Assembly (NCBI GenBank): GCA_015232315.1
Contig: JADFZZ010000022.1
Span: forward strand, 22,505 to 86,504
Source of the DNA: SAR324 cluster bacterium
Lineage (GTDB): Bacteria > SAR324 > NAC60-12
Direction: 5' to 3'
DNA length: 64,000 bases
The position numbers and the translations under genes were made by a program. Numbering within the stretch: the stretch's first letter is position 1; every line of letters begins with the position of its first letter. Under the pieces are notes generated by a model that ran no database searches, was not told the DNA's origin, and saw nothing but the letters and a program-made list of their open reading frames with translations. This document shows, piece by piece, positions 47,416 through 57,213 of the stretch.

Positions 47416-48658
47416 AATCGCTTACCGGAATTTATTGCGTTACAGTCGGCGAACCTGGCTCACCGTTATTCTGATCAGTATCGGGATGGTGGCCGTTCTG
47501 TTGTATGTCTCTCTGGCTGATTCTTTCAAACAATTGATGATCGGGCAAATCACGGATGCCATGCTGGGGCATCTTCAGATTCACAGGACAGGTTATGTGG
47601 CCTCCATTGATAACTCGCCGCTCAACCTGAATCTGTCACCGGTTGAGATTCAACAAGTGGAGACCCTTGTCAAACAGTATCCAGAAACATTGTCTTATTC
47701 GGTACGACTCAAATTCAGCGGAATGCTCAGTAATTTTCAGGAAACAACAGGCATTCGTCTGAATGGAATCAATCCTCAGCAGGAACTAAAAACTCTGCCT
47801 TTGATGGAATACCGGGTGCTGGATGAAAATCACAACAAAATTGCTGAACCATCCCTCCAACCCGGAGAAATATGGCTTCCCGAACTTTTGGCCAAAGGTC
47901 TGAATGTTAAACGGGGTGATCCTGTGGTCATTGTGGCGACTAACAAGGATGGATCGGTCAATGGTCTGAACTTCACGGTGAGTGGTGTGTTAGGCATTGT
48001 GACAGGTCCGGGGGGAAAAGACGGCTACATGAATATGGAATCTGCCCGGCAACTATTACGGATAGACACGACTGAGGCCAATGAAATCAGTGTTCGTCTC
48101 AGTAATCTTAATCTTGCCGAGAGTATAAGCCGGAAATTGGGACTGGAACTGTCATCCCTGAAAAACGGGGCGGGGCAACCCTTGTTTGAAGTCCATCCAT
48201 GGAGCAAACTCACACCGTTTGCCAATATCGCCAAAATCATTGATGTGCTGACCCTGTTTGTTAAAGGAATTCTGATCGCTATTGTGCTGGTGTCCATCAT
48301 GAACGTGATGCTCATGGCTGTCTATGAACGCATTCGTGAAATTGGAACCATTGCCGCCATTGGAACCAGTCCCGGAAAAATTCGGGCATTGTTTCTGACA
48401 GAAGGTTTTTTTCTGGGGGTTTTAGGCTCAGTCGTCGGCAGTCTCATTGCGGTTGGGATCATTCAACTGCTTCGCTGGAATCCCATCAGCTTTCAATTCG
48501 GGGCGAATCCGGAGCCGTTAACACTTCTGCCGACGATTCCTGTTCAGCAGTTAGTCGTGACGTTCATTATTGTCGTGGTTGTCTCAACATTGGCCAGTTT
48601 ACAACCGGCTTTCAAAGCCTCTCGTCTGGAACCCATTGAGGCGTTGCGGCATTATTGA
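47399..48658 (+). CDS. FtsX/LolC-type ABC permease
   Basis: 419 residues. An N-terminal membrane helix (about 18-40), a large periplasmic domain (MacB-PCD type, for example LKFSGMLSNFQETTGIRLNGINPQQE), then three C-terminal helices (GILIAIVLVSIMNVMLMAVYER, TEGFFLGVLGSVVGSLIAVG, LVVTFIIVVVVSTLASLQP) ending in the family motif PAFKASRLEPIEALRHY. The start is the ATG with AAGGAGG at the usual distance; earlier in-frame ATGs lie inside the ATPase gene. The mechanotransmission architecture fits export of a lipid, lipoprotein or other envelope molecule. Confidence 0.92.
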   Translation: MLKIAKIAYRNLLRYSRRTWLTVILISIGMVAVLLYVSLADSFKQLMIGQITDAMLGHLQIHRTGYVASIDNSPLNLNLSPVEIQQVETLVKQYPETLSYSVRLKFSGMLSNFQETTGIRLNGINPQQELKTLPLMEYRVLDENHNKIAEPSLQPGEIWLPELLAKGLNVKRGDPVVIVATNKDGSVNGLNFTVSGVLGIVTGPGGKDGYMNMESARQLLRIDTTEANEISVRLSNLNLAESISRKLGLELSSLKNGAGQPLFEVHPWSKLTPFANIAKIIDVLTLFVKGILIAIVLVSIMNVMLMAVYERIREIGTIAAIGTSPGKIRALFLTEGFFLGVLGSVVGSLIAVGIIQLLRWNPISFQFGANPEPLTLLPTIPVQQLVVTFIIVVVVSTLASLQPAFKASRLEPIEALRHY

Positions 48659-48734
48659 TTGTGGGAAAGAGGATGATTTTCCATTGCATGTTAACGGCTT
48701 TTTCTGAAATGCTGAAACTCAACAGGAGGTATCT

Positions 48735-49493
48735 ATGAAACTATGGACAACGCTCACGCTGATTCTGTGCCTTATTTTCCCGCTTGCGGGCTATTCACAG
48801 ACCACTCCCGGAGAATGGTTGAAAACTATTGATGAGAGCATGAACCCGGTGTCTTATGAATCCTATCGCAAGCTCATCAATATTGAACCGGATGGACGCA
48901 GAAAAGAATTTGTTTTGTTCGCGCTCAAGCAGGGGGCCGATAAGGTGGCCCTGCTGTTTTTGTCTCCCGCGTCTGAAAAAGGACGCAGTTCATTGCGTGT
49001 GGGCGACAACATGTGGCTGTATATTCCCAATGTCGCCAAGCCGATAAGAATCACATCACTCCAGTCTGTGACGGGTGGTGTGTTTAATAACGCGGATATT
49101 CTCAGTGTGGATTATCAGGCGGAATATGACGCCCTGGATATGCAAACCCTGACAGAAGCCAATGAGGGAGGCTCGAAACTGTTACAACTGAATCTGAAAG
49201 CGAAAACTTCCTCTGCGGCCTATGATCGGCTGGAAATGGTCATTGATCCTGATTTGAAATATCCCCTCATCATTCGTGCTGTTTCAGCCACCGGGATGTT
49301 GCTCAAAACACTATATTTCAAAGATGTGAAGGATTTTGGCGGAGGCATCCGCCGTCCCGCTGTGATCGAAACTGACAGTCCCCTGTATAAAGGCTATAAA
49401 TCCGCTATTGTTTTTGCCTCGTTGAAAGCCCGGGAAGTTCCACAGGAAGTATTCACCACCGATTACATGAATAAAATTGAGACACTACGATGA
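48735..49493 (+). CDS. Outer-membrane lipoprotein-sorting (LolA-like) protein
   Basis: 252 residues with a signal peptide (MKLWTTLTLILCLIFPLAGYSQ). The mature protein has the LolA/LolB-like open-barrel pattern of the outer membrane lipoprotein-sorting family (PF17131): NMWLYIPNVAKPIRITSLQS, SVDYQAEYDALDMQTLTE, YDRLEMVIDPDLKYPLIIRAVSATGMLLKTLYFKDV. A strong ribosome site (CAGGAGG) precedes the ATG. It lies between the permease and the outer-membrane protein gene and probably carries a hydrophobic cargo across the periplasm between them. Confidence 0.85.
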   Translation: MKLWTTLTLILCLIFPLAGYSQTTPGEWLKTIDESMNPVSYESYRKLINIEPDGRRKEFVLFALKQGADKVALLFLSPASEKGRSSLRVGDNMWLYIPNVAKPIRITSLQSVTGGVFNNADILSVDYQAEYDALDMQTLTEANEGGSKLLQLNLKAKTSSAAYDRLEMVIDPDLKYPLIIRAVSATGMLLKTLYFKDVKDFGGGIRRPAVIETDSPLYKGYKSAIVFASLKAREVPQEVFTTDYMNKIETLR

Positions 49494-50749
49494 AAATGCT
49501 CATGATCTGGTTGAGCATGATTTTGTTACTTTCCACAGTCCGTGCTCAGGAACAGGATTCCTACAGTTTTGATATGGAGGAATTCACTAAAAAAACATGG
49601 GAATGGAAAGGCGAACTCAGCCTGGCCGGGATTTCCAGAATCCTGAATCCAGAAACGGCCTTGTATCCCGTTAAGTTTGAGGGAACTCCTGAGAACGCGC
49701 AGACAGGAGAATTGAAACTGGTTCTGGAATCCCGCTGGGATTGGGAATGGTCACGCCTGTATTTGATCGGGGAAGCCTGGCACGCTGAGTCCAGTCAGGA
49801 AGAATTGACACAGGAACGGGTTTTCTGGAGAGAAAGTTATTGGGAATGGGCACAAGCGGAACCGCACCGTGTGACACTGGGAAAACAGTTGATTCGCTGG
49901 GGAACAGGTTATGCCTTTAATCCTGTGGCGTTTCTCGAACGCCCCAAATCTCCTGATGATCCTGAAGCACAGCGGGAAGGCTTGTGGCTTTCACAAATAA
50001 TTTTGATGACCGGAGCCATGGCGGTCGGTATGCAAAACAGCTCCCTCACGTTGATTTATCTGCCCGTGCGTTCCGACATCAATGAAGATTATGCGGGTGT
50101 TCTTTCTCAGGATAACCGGGAAACGGAAAACCATGAAAATATATGGGGCATAAAATTTTACGCGCTCATCGGCGCGACTGATCTGGATTTGTATTGGGTT
50201 AACCGGGAGCAACAACAGCAACAGGGATGGGGCATTGATTTCGCGTCTAACATCACTTCCAGTCTGGAGTGGCACGGAGAGTACGCTCATCTTCAACAGC
50301 CTGATCAGACCGGAGAAAAAAGTCTGCTGGGTTTGCGTTATCTGACAGAACAGGATGTGACATGGATTGTCGAAATGTATCATAATTCGTCGGGGATGAC
50401 GTTTCAGGAGAGTGTCGCTCAATATCAGATGATTCACAAAAATAATTCTCTGCCACAGAACCAGACTTCATTCAGCCAATCGCTGTTGCCGTCTGCAAAC
50501 CGGAATTATGGTTATCTCAAAGCCAGCATCAAAGAACCGTTCAACTGGCTATACTTTAATCCCTCATTCGCGTTGCTCAATAATCTGGATGACCATAGCC
50601 GAATCCTCATCATCCAGGCGATCTATACGCCCGGAACCAACTGGACGCATTCCCTTTCCGGACAGTGGCAACAAGGTGACACGCTCAGTCAATATGGAGA
50701 GAATCCTGTCAGCAGTGAATTAACTATCCAAACCATCCGGTCATTTTGA
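49490..50749 (+). CDS. Outer-membrane beta-barrel protein of the export cassette
   Basis: 419 residues with a signal peptide (MKMLMIWLSMILLLSTVRA). The mature part has Trp/Tyr-rich alternating strands (RWDWEWSRLYLIGEAWHA, RESYWEWAQAEPHRVTLGKQLIRWGTGYAFNP) reminiscent of DUF1302/alginate-export-like porins, and a terminal Phe. Its ATG overlaps the preceding stop as ATGA, indicating coupling. It is the outer-membrane end of the ABC/LolA-like system. Confidence 0.8.
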   Translation: MKMLMIWLSMILLLSTVRAQEQDSYSFDMEEFTKKTWEWKGELSLAGISRILNPETALYPVKFEGTPENAQTGELKLVLESRWDWEWSRLYLIGEAWHAESSQEELTQERVFWRESYWEWAQAEPHRVTLGKQLIRWGTGYAFNPVAFLERPKSPDDPEAQREGLWLSQIILMTGAMAVGMQNSSLTLIYLPVRSDINEDYAGVLSQDNRETENHENIWGIKFYALIGATDLDLYWVNREQQQQQGWGIDFASNITSSLEWHGEYAHLQQPDQTGEKSLLGLRYLTEQDVTWIVEMYHNSSGMTFQESVAQYQMIHKNNSLPQNQTSFSQSLLPSANRNYGYLKASIKEPFNWLYFNPSFALLNNLDDHSRILIIQAIYTPGTNWTHSLSGQWQQGDTLSQYGENPVSSELTIQTIRSF

Positions 50750-50824
50750 TGGCAGGCCGGAACTACGTGTCCGGCAAACTCAACGCCCAGAAAAACAGGG
50801 CCTATAATCCCCGCCTACCAAAGC

Positions 50825-50839
50825 CCCGCATTAAGCGGG
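50825..50839. terminator. Hairpin between convergent outer-membrane protein and recB genes
   Basis: CCCGC ATTAA GCGGG forms a short GC-rich stem followed on the plus strand by TTGTCT. It lies between the outer-membrane protein gene and the convergent recB gene and may serve both. A second short stem, GCCGGA / TCCGGC, is at 50756-50775, just after the outer-membrane gene stop. Confidence 0.5.
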
Positions 50840-50851
50840 TTGTCTGACGGC

Positions 50852-53800
50852 TTATTCTTTCATCAATGCTTGTTCATACAGCAAGACATCTTTCCATTGC
50901 GGTTGAAAAAAATACACGCCCTGTTGTTTGGGAGTGCCTCTCAAAAATAAATACATCAAACCACCAAACCGATCGTTGAAATCCGCTTCAGTCTGAATTT
51001 TCAACCAGCGCAATACCGCCAGTGTGTAGATTTTCATCTGAATGTCATAGTGACTGTGCACAGCCTGTTCCAGAAATTCAGTGCTGTAATCATGCAGACG
51101 GTCGCTTTTCCAGTCCACGAAATAAACTTTGCCGTCCTGTTCGAAAATAAAATCAATGGAACCATTCAGAAATCCATGACGAATGGTCCAGCCTGAGTCT
51201 CCGGATTCAACATCCGGTTTTGAAAGACACCAGCGATGCAGGGGTTCAGGAATGGGATAGTAAAATTTCATTTCTCGCAAGTGACGGTCACATTCAGATA
51301 ACAGGAAAGATTTGTCGTGGATCGTGACGGGATTCATCAAGGTATGCCAGACAAGGCTTGCGCTCTGGTTGATAAATTCCGCGGAAATTCCGTATTTCCG
51401 GATCAGTTCTTCAAACAACAAGCGTGTCTTGGGACGTTCAAGCCATCCTTCGGGGGTAATGCTGTTTTCCAGCGACGGAAAAAATACACGCTCCAGCAAT
51501 TCATGCAGAAAATTTCCGGTGTTTGCGCCTCCCGGAAGATCTTTTTCCTTGATGCCAGGGGCCACATTCATAGTGGTTTCATCATGCTCCCGTGGCGGTT
51601 CAAGCATGCTTTTTTCCTGATTCACGACAGGTTCCACACTTTCTGTCTGTTGTTGTTCCCGTTTCATTTTGCTGTAGGACGTCACCACGAAGCCTTTTCG
51701 TTTTTGCCGGAAGTGTTCGAGTTCACTGTTGATTTTATGGACCGATGGCAACCGTGCCAGATCAGAGTCCAGACCCTTATCACTGATTTGATGGGGCGAT
51801 TGTGCTAATGGCGACTGTTCTGAATCCGTGGGGGCAATCCGGGAAACGCTGAAAATATCGGTTCGTTCCTGTGGATTATCAATGATGGCATCCAGGCTAT
51901 CCATCAACGCGGCATACGTTCCCTGTGGTGAAATATTATAGATTCTTTTTTTCCCGTTGGGATGTTGCGGGACATGCCACAGGTAGAGACGGGCTTTGGC
52001 ACGGGTCAACGCGACATACAACAGTCTCTGATTTTCCTGTTGTTGCTCCTGTTCGTTGCGATCCTTGTCGAGTTTGAACAAATCAATCACCCATTGTTGG
52101 TGTTCATCATGGTAACGGAACCAGGATGAATTTGGCGGTGCGCTGAATCCTCCGAAAACAAATACGACAGGAAATTCCAGGCCTTTGGACGCATGCATGG
52201 TCATGAGTTGTACCGCGTTACGGTCGCTTTCCAGTCGGAGCAGGTTTTCATCCTGTCCGGGATCCGCGTTTTCTTCGGTGAATGAAATCATCAGCAGGAT
52301 CAATTCTGAGAGGTTTAGTTGTTTTTGTGTGGCATGTTTGACCAGAATTTCGCTCAGATGCACAAAATTGGTCACGTCTCGTTCCTGTCCTGTGAGAAAC
52401 AACTCTCTGGGAAGTATTTCGGAATAACGGAACACTTTTTCAAATAATCTTTTGTATTCCCGTTCCATGGCCAGACGATGCCAGTTTTTCAGTTCCTGAA
52501 TATGCTGATTTTCAGTGTTGGATCCGAAAAAAGAATCCAGTTCGGTCAGCGGAATGGAAAAAAAACGGGTGAGCCATAGTTTTCCGCGTTTTGAGGCGTC
52601 TTCGGGGTGTTCAATGGCTTGAAGCAGATGGACCAGATCTCTGGCTTCACGGGTTTGAAACAAGCCTTTTTGTTTATAAAACGCAAAAGAGATTCCCGCG
52701 TCTCTGAGGTATCTTGCCAGGAGTTCTCCTTCTGCTTTGGAGCGGAACAGCACACAGATATCTTTTTCCTGTAGCGTCACAGGAGGTTTTCCCTCTTCAC
52801 AAAATGTCAGTGGATGTTTAAGCAGTTGCTGGATCTCTGTGGCAATTGCCCGTGCAAAGGTTTGTCGGGGAATATCCACTTCAGTGATCAGGCATTTTTC
52901 ATAAATAATCGAAATTGCTTCTTGTGACGTTGCGCCAAGCACTTCTTGCAGTTTTTCCCTGATCGTTGTCCAGCCCGTGACGCGCTTGTTGACCAGTAGG
53001 CGTAGTTTTTCCAATATTTCCTGCGGGAGTACAGGTTTGGCCGCGGTTTGTTGTTTTTCCAGCCAGGACCGGGTGATTTGAAGGAGCGGTTCGATGGAAA
53101 ACAGATGAATGGAACCTCGTTCAATGGCGGATCCCTGCACTGTGCGGCCGGGATTTCCACAATGGACGGGTGAAAACTGGATGTGCGGATTATAAGTGAA
53201 GAGGGTTGAGTGAGAAAAAATCTGGTTAACGCCTTCGATCATGGCTGGCGTTGATCTGAAATTCTGGTCCAGCATCAGTGGTGGTTGATTGCCGAGAATA
53301 CGCTGACAGGCCTGAAGATAAGTGAACACATCCGCACCACGGAATCCGTAAATAGCCTGCTTGGGATCGCCGATTAAAATAAGGTGATGCTGTGTTTCGG
53401 CCAGGCCTGAGTCAGCTTTGTCAAAAAACAATCGTTTGAAGATGGACCACTGGATGTGGTCGGTATCCTGAAATTCATCAATGATGGCATAACGGTATTG
53501 CTCACGAATGGAAACCGTCAGAGGCGAATCGGTACCATCGCTGTTAGCCAGATTTTGAAACACCAGCCTGAGCATATCATCAAAATCAAATAAACCGTTT
53601 TCTGTTTTGTAAAGATCAAGAGCAGACCTTATTTCAGGGAGCATGCACTGCATCACCCAGGCTTTCATCCAGGTTTCATCTTCAATTTTCTGGTCTTGAT
53701 CGTTTTTGATTTCAGGCAACATACGAACAATGGCAGATGCCTGTTCAAGCCAATGGCGAATTGGTTCGGGTGAGGTTTCGAGCTGGAAAACCTGTTTTTT

Positions 53801-54712
53801 GTTGAGCGGTGGATTGAACAGGTGGTTCCAGTTTATCGCAATCAAACCGAATATCAGCAGAGATTCCTGTTTATGCTGCTCAAAATCTTCCAGCGCTTTG
53901 CAAATAGACGAAATAGTGGACAACACGCCTTTTTTTTGGGTGCCATTGAGGTCCAGTCCTTCATAAAACTCCAGAACAGGATGTTTGCCTGTGGCAGTGG
54001 TTTTAAACTGCTGATCGAGAAAACGCCATCGCAGCAACGAGGGGGAGATCTGGTGTACGAGTTGATCAAAATCGGGCAATTCCGGGATAAATTTCCCATC
54101 TTGCATGAGCAATTGGGACAACTCTTTTTGTAGTAAATCTACCACATTTTTTTGAGTGTTCCGGGTCCAGATCAGAAATGGTTGGTATTTTTGAAGATGG
54201 GAGAGAACCGATTGTCGTAAGTATTTTTTGAACAGATCAGGAAACAGAAACTGATTGGAGGTGTGTTCTTTTTCAAAGAGTTGTCTGTTTTCAAAAGCAA
54301 ATTCCCGCAGGATCCGATTGCAGAATCCGTGGATGGTGTAAATGGGGACGGAATCAAAATCCAGCAACGCCTGAGCCAGCCTGCCTTTGCGGAGGGTGTC
54401 AATTTCCCAGAAGGGATCACTGTCTGAAACATTGTTTGGCGGCGGTCTCAAGCCTTCCGCGGTTTCCAGCATGATGGTCAGGCGTGTGCGGATGCGCTCT
54501 CGCAATTCATTGGTGGCTTTTTCCGTGTAAGTGACCATCAGAATCGAACGCAGGGAAATGTTTTTTTCCAGAATAAGTTCCATCACCAGTTCTTCAATGG
54601 TGAAGGTTTTGCCTGTTCCGGCGGAGGCCTCAATGACGTTGTGCTGTTCCAGGTTGATAGACTGAAACATGGAAGATTGTTTTTTGAAGCGAATATTATT
54701 TGAAGGCATCAT
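50852..54712 (-). CDS. recB: Exodeoxyribonuclease V beta subunit-like helicase-nuclease
   Basis: 1286 residues. UvrD/Rep-type helicase with Walker A EASAGTGKTFT (28-38), TYTEKATNELRERI, VPIYTIHGFCNRILREFAF, motif II YAIIDEFQDTDHIQW, GDPKQAIYGFRGAD, LMTMHASKGLEFPVVFVFG and LLYVALTRAKARLYLW. The C-terminal nuclease domain carries GNFLHELLERVFF and DFIFEQDGKVYFVDWKSDRL, with the catalytic Asp and Lys intact. Length and order fit RecB rather than AddA. RecC and RecD genes are not adjacent, so the complex must be encoded elsewhere or the protein works alone or in another complex. Confidence 0.85.
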   Translation of the reverse strand: MMPSNNIRFKKQSSMFQSINLEQHNVIEASAGTGKTFTIEELVMELILEKNISLRSILMVTYTEKATNELRERIRTRLTIMLETAEGLRPPPNNVSDSDPFWEIDTLRKGRLAQALLDFDSVPIYTIHGFCNRILREFAFENRQLFEKEHTSNQFLFPDLFKKYLRQSVLSHLQKYQPFLIWTRNTQKNVVDLLQKELSQLLMQDGKFIPELPDFDQLVHQISPSLLRWRFLDQQFKTTATGKHPVLEFYEGLDLNGTQKKGVLSTISSICKALEDFEQHKQESLLIFGLIAINWNHLFNPPLNKKQVFQLETSPEPIRHWLEQASAIVRMLPEIKNDQDQKIEDETWMKAWVMQCMLPEIRSALDLYKTENGLFDFDDMLRLVFQNLANSDGTDSPLTVSIREQYRYAIIDEFQDTDHIQWSIFKRLFFDKADSGLAETQHHLILIGDPKQAIYGFRGADVFTYLQACQRILGNQPPLMLDQNFRSTPAMIEGVNQIFSHSTLFTYNPHIQFSPVHCGNPGRTVQGSAIERGSIHLFSIEPLLQITRSWLEKQQTAAKPVLPQEILEKLRLLVNKRVTGWTTIREKLQEVLGATSQEAISIIYEKCLITEVDIPRQTFARAIATEIQQLLKHPLTFCEEGKPPVTLQEKDICVLFRSKAEGELLARYLRDAGISFAFYKQKGLFQTREARDLVHLLQAIEHPEDASKRGKLWLTRFFSIPLTELDSFFGSNTENQHIQELKNWHRLAMEREYKRLFEKVFRYSEILPRELFLTGQERDVTNFVHLSEILVKHATQKQLNLSELILLMISFTEENADPGQDENLLRLESDRNAVQLMTMHASKGLEFPVVFVFGGFSAPPNSSWFRYHDEHQQWVIDLFKLDKDRNEQEQQQENQRLLYVALTRAKARLYLWHVPQHPNGKKRIYNISPQGTYAALMDSLDAIIDNPQERTDIFSVSRIAPTDSEQSPLAQSPHQISDKGLDSDLARLPSVHKINSELEHFRQKRKGFVVTSYSKMKREQQQTESVEPVVNQEKSMLEPPREHDETTMNVAPGIKEKDLPGGANTGNFLHELLERVFFPSLENSITPEGWLERPKTRLLFEELIRKYGISAEFINQSASLVWHTLMNPVTIHDKSFLLSECDRHLREMKFYYPIPEPLHRWCLSKPDVESGDSGWTIRHGFLNGSIDFIFEQDGKVYFVDWKSDRLHDYSTEFLEQAVHSHYDIQMKIYTLAVLRWLKIQTEADFNDRFGGLMYLFLRGTPKQQGVYFFQPQWKDVLLYEQALMKE

Positions 54713-54816
54713 ATCTTTTCAGCAATAATGAGTTGTCCGCACAGATGAAAATCTTGTTTTTGTTTCTGATGAACGGTAGTTTGTGCCACGAAAATATTTA
54801 ATTTTAACCTGTATGA

Positions 54817-55953
54817 ATGAATCCGATGTCAATAAGGAAACAAGTGGAAGACTTTTCGGCACAGTATTCTCCTGATGGGAGGAATGAAACAACTGTGTTT
54901 AATCATCTGGAGCAGGCAATTCTCCTGGTCAACCGGAATTTGCAGGTCGTTTTGTGCAATGAAGCGGCTGTCCGTTTCTGGAATATCCCTCAGAATAAAA
55001 TTATCAAACAAAAACTGAAAAAACTTTTTCCTCAGGATGAATTTATTCCACGGCATGTAGAACAGGTCTTCAAAGCCGGACATAATGTACATTTTACAGA
55101 TTACACAATCCATGCGAGCATTCGTCCGAGAATCACGGAATTGACCATCAGCCCGATTGTTGATAAAAATCACGCGATTGATCAAGCGGTAATCACAATT
55201 TCTGATCAAACCCATCTTGCACAGGTCAGAGCAAAAGAGCAGGAGCAGGCAATTTTAAATTCAATCGGCCTGTTTACCGCATCCATTGCACATGAAATAA
55301 AGAATCCACTGGGTGGAATCAAAGGTGTCACGCAGTTGTTGCAACGTGATTTGCAGCAGCATGAAATTTCGACAGATTCCACTGAAATGATTTTGCACGA
55401 ATTGGGGCGGATCGAACGTTTGTTGAAGCAATTATCGTTGTATTCCCAGCCCATGTCACTGGATTACAGCACGTTCAATATTCATGAACTGCTGCATACC
55501 GTATTATGGTTTGAAATGGGCGCGTCTCAGAAAAAAGTGCGCTTTCATCGGGAGTTTGACCCCTCATTGCCGGATATTGTCGCGGATCGTGATAAATTGC
55601 ATCAGGTCTTTTTAAATCTCATCCGCAATGCGGTTCAGGCTTCTCCCGATGAAAGTGATATCACCATTCGATCCTGTTACTGCCGGGGTTGGCAGGTGGC
55701 GGAGAAAAATCTCAATCCTCGCCTTAAATATTATTTGATTGAGATTGAAGACTCTGGATCAGGTATTTCACCCGAAAATCGTCAGCAGTTGTTCAAACCG
55801 CTATTCACCACAAAACTGAAAGGAAAAGGTCTCGGACTGTCAATTTCCTTCAGGATTGTTCATGAACATGGCGGCATTCTGGATTACCGTCCGTCCGCTA
55901 ATGGTGGCGCTATTTTTCAGGTCTACATCCCTGCGCGCCCGGAATCAGACTGA
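54817..55953 (+). CDS. PAS-containing NtrB-like histidine kinase
   Basis: 378 residues, soluble. A PAS domain at about 28-135 (QAILLVNRNLQVVLCNEAAVRFWNIP) precedes HisKA with SIAHEIKNPLGGIKGVTQLLQRD (phospho-His H159) and HATPase motifs HQVFLNLIRNAVQASP, IEDSGSGISPENRQQLFKPLFTTK and GKGLGLSISFRIVHEHGG. The layout matches GlnL/NtrB. No NtrC gene follows; a terminator and a convergent gene do. A role in nitrogen sensing is therefore possible but not shown. Confidence 0.85.
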   Translation: MNPMSIRKQVEDFSAQYSPDGRNETTVFNHLEQAILLVNRNLQVVLCNEAAVRFWNIPQNKIIKQKLKKLFPQDEFIPRHVEQVFKAGHNVHFTDYTIHASIRPRITELTISPIVDKNHAIDQAVITISDQTHLAQVRAKEQEQAILNSIGLFTASIAHEIKNPLGGIKGVTQLLQRDLQQHEISTDSTEMILHELGRIERLLKQLSLYSQPMSLDYSTFNIHELLHTVLWFEMGASQKKVRFHREFDPSLPDIVADRDKLHQVFLNLIRNAVQASPDESDITIRSCYCRGWQVAEKNLNPRLKYYLIEIEDSGSGISPENRQQLFKPLFTTKLKGKGLGLSISFRIVHEHGGILDYRPSANGGAIFQVYIPARPESD

Positions 55954-56009
55954 TCACCTTTTCAAGGGCTTTGTAACCTTCAGCGAAGGGACTGACAAAA
56001 CAGGGGCAG

Positions 56010-56039
56010 GGAAGCGGCAGAATCCGCTTCCGTGTTTTT
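56010..56039 (+). terminator. Rho-independent terminator of the NtrB-like gene
   Basis: GGAAGCGG and CCGCTTCC form a perfect 8-bp GC-rich stem (loop CAGAAT) followed by GTGTTTTT. It lies 57 bases past the kinase stop and 11 bases before the convergent moeB stop. Confidence 0.85.
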
Positions 56040-56049
56040 GGGATGGGGC

Positions 56050-57213
56050 TTAATATTTGGGCATGGAGGGGTCCACAATATCCGCCCATTGTTCAATGCC
56101 ACCACCCAGGTGTTTCGCCTTGGTAAATCCATGTCGGACCAATTTCTTCAAGGCTTCCAGCGATCGCTCACCCACATGACAGTATGCAATGGTCAGCGTA
56201 TCTTTGTCCAGATTGGAAACTTCCTGGTCAATCTGAGAGAGGGGCAACAGCTTTGCGTTTTCGATATGGCAGATTTCCCATTCACTGGGTTCACGCACAT
56301 CAAGCAGCACTATTTCCTCACCATCATTGATCATTTCTTCCAACTCCGGAGCGGTAATGGTATGTGCCGCTTCATCGAAAGCTTTGTCTTCTTCCTCATC
56401 AAAACCTGGCAGGTGGACATTACAGAACGTTTCATAATCCTGAAGTTCATGAATGGTCGCCTTGGCACTACACAGGGCACAGTCAGGATCTTTTTGGATT
56501 TTCACATCCTTGAAGGTCATGCGCAACGCATCAAAAATGAGCAATCTACTGGCCAGTGTTTTTCCGATTCCAATCAGTGATTTGACCGTTTCAGTAGCCT
56601 GAACCAACCCGACAATTCCAGGGAGCAGTCCCAACACACCACCTTCGGCACAATTGGGAACCAGCGCTTTGGGTGGCGGATTGCTGTAAAGGCAGCGATA
56701 ACAGGGACTTCCATTGTGAGGATCAAATACAGTCATTTGCCCCTGAAACTGATAAATGGATCCATAAATCAGTGGTTTTTTGGCCAGATAAGCGGCATCG
56801 TTCACCAGATAGCGTGTGTTGAAGTTGTCTGAACCATCGACAATGATGTCATATTGGGAAAACAATTCAATGGCGTTGTCATTGGTAATGCCGTGATTAT
56901 AGACTTCCACTTTTATGGTGGGATTAGCGGCCTGAATGGTTCGTTTGAGTTGTTCCACCTTGGGCTTACCAATATCATCTACAGTGTAGGCAATCTGGCG
57001 CTGAAGATTTGAAAGATCCACTACATCAAAGTCAACAATTCCGATCGTCCCCACACCAGCCGCACCGAGATACAATCCGATAGGACAGCCCAAACCACCG
57101 GCTCCTACAATCAGAACCCGGGATGATTTGAGTTTGATTTGTCCCTGAATGCCGACCTGGGGCAATCGTAAATGTCGGCTGTAACGGCTAATTTCTTCAT
57201 GTGTCAGTTCCAT
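56050..57213 (-). CDS. moeB: MoeB/ThiF-type adenylyltransferase with C-terminal rhodanese domain
   Basis: An E1-like enzyme that adenylates the C-terminus of a sulfur carrier protein and, by the fused rhodanese domain, may transfer the sulfur. 387 residues. ATP-binding VLIVGAGGLGCPIGLYLGAAGVG (33-55), DxVDLSNLQRQ, VDGSDNFNTRYLVNDA; zinc ligands C171, C174, C245, C248 (CYRC, CALC); active-site-type Cys C188 (PNCAEGG). Rhodanese domain about 285-385 with catalytic C345 (YCHVGERS). This fusion resembles MoeZ/MOCS3. The sulfur-carrier gene is not nearby. Confidence 0.93.
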   Translation of the reverse strand: MELTHEEISRYSRHLRLPQVGIQGQIKLKSSRVLIVGAGGLGCPIGLYLGAAGVGTIGIVDFDVVDLSNLQRQIAYTVDDIGKPKVEQLKRTIQAANPTIKVEVYNHGITNDNAIELFSQYDIIVDGSDNFNTRYLVNDAAYLAKKPLIYGSIYQFQGQMTVFDPHNGSPCYRCLYSNPPPKALVPNCAEGGVLGLLPGIVGLVQATETVKSLIGIGKTLASRLLIFDALRMTFKDVKIQKDPDCALCSAKATIHELQDYETFCNVHLPGFDEEEDKAFDEAAHTITAPELEEMINDGEEIVLLDVREPSEWEICHIENAKLLPLSQIDQEVSNLDKDTLTIAYCHVGERSLEALKKLVRHGFTKAKHLGGGIEQWADIVDPSMPKY

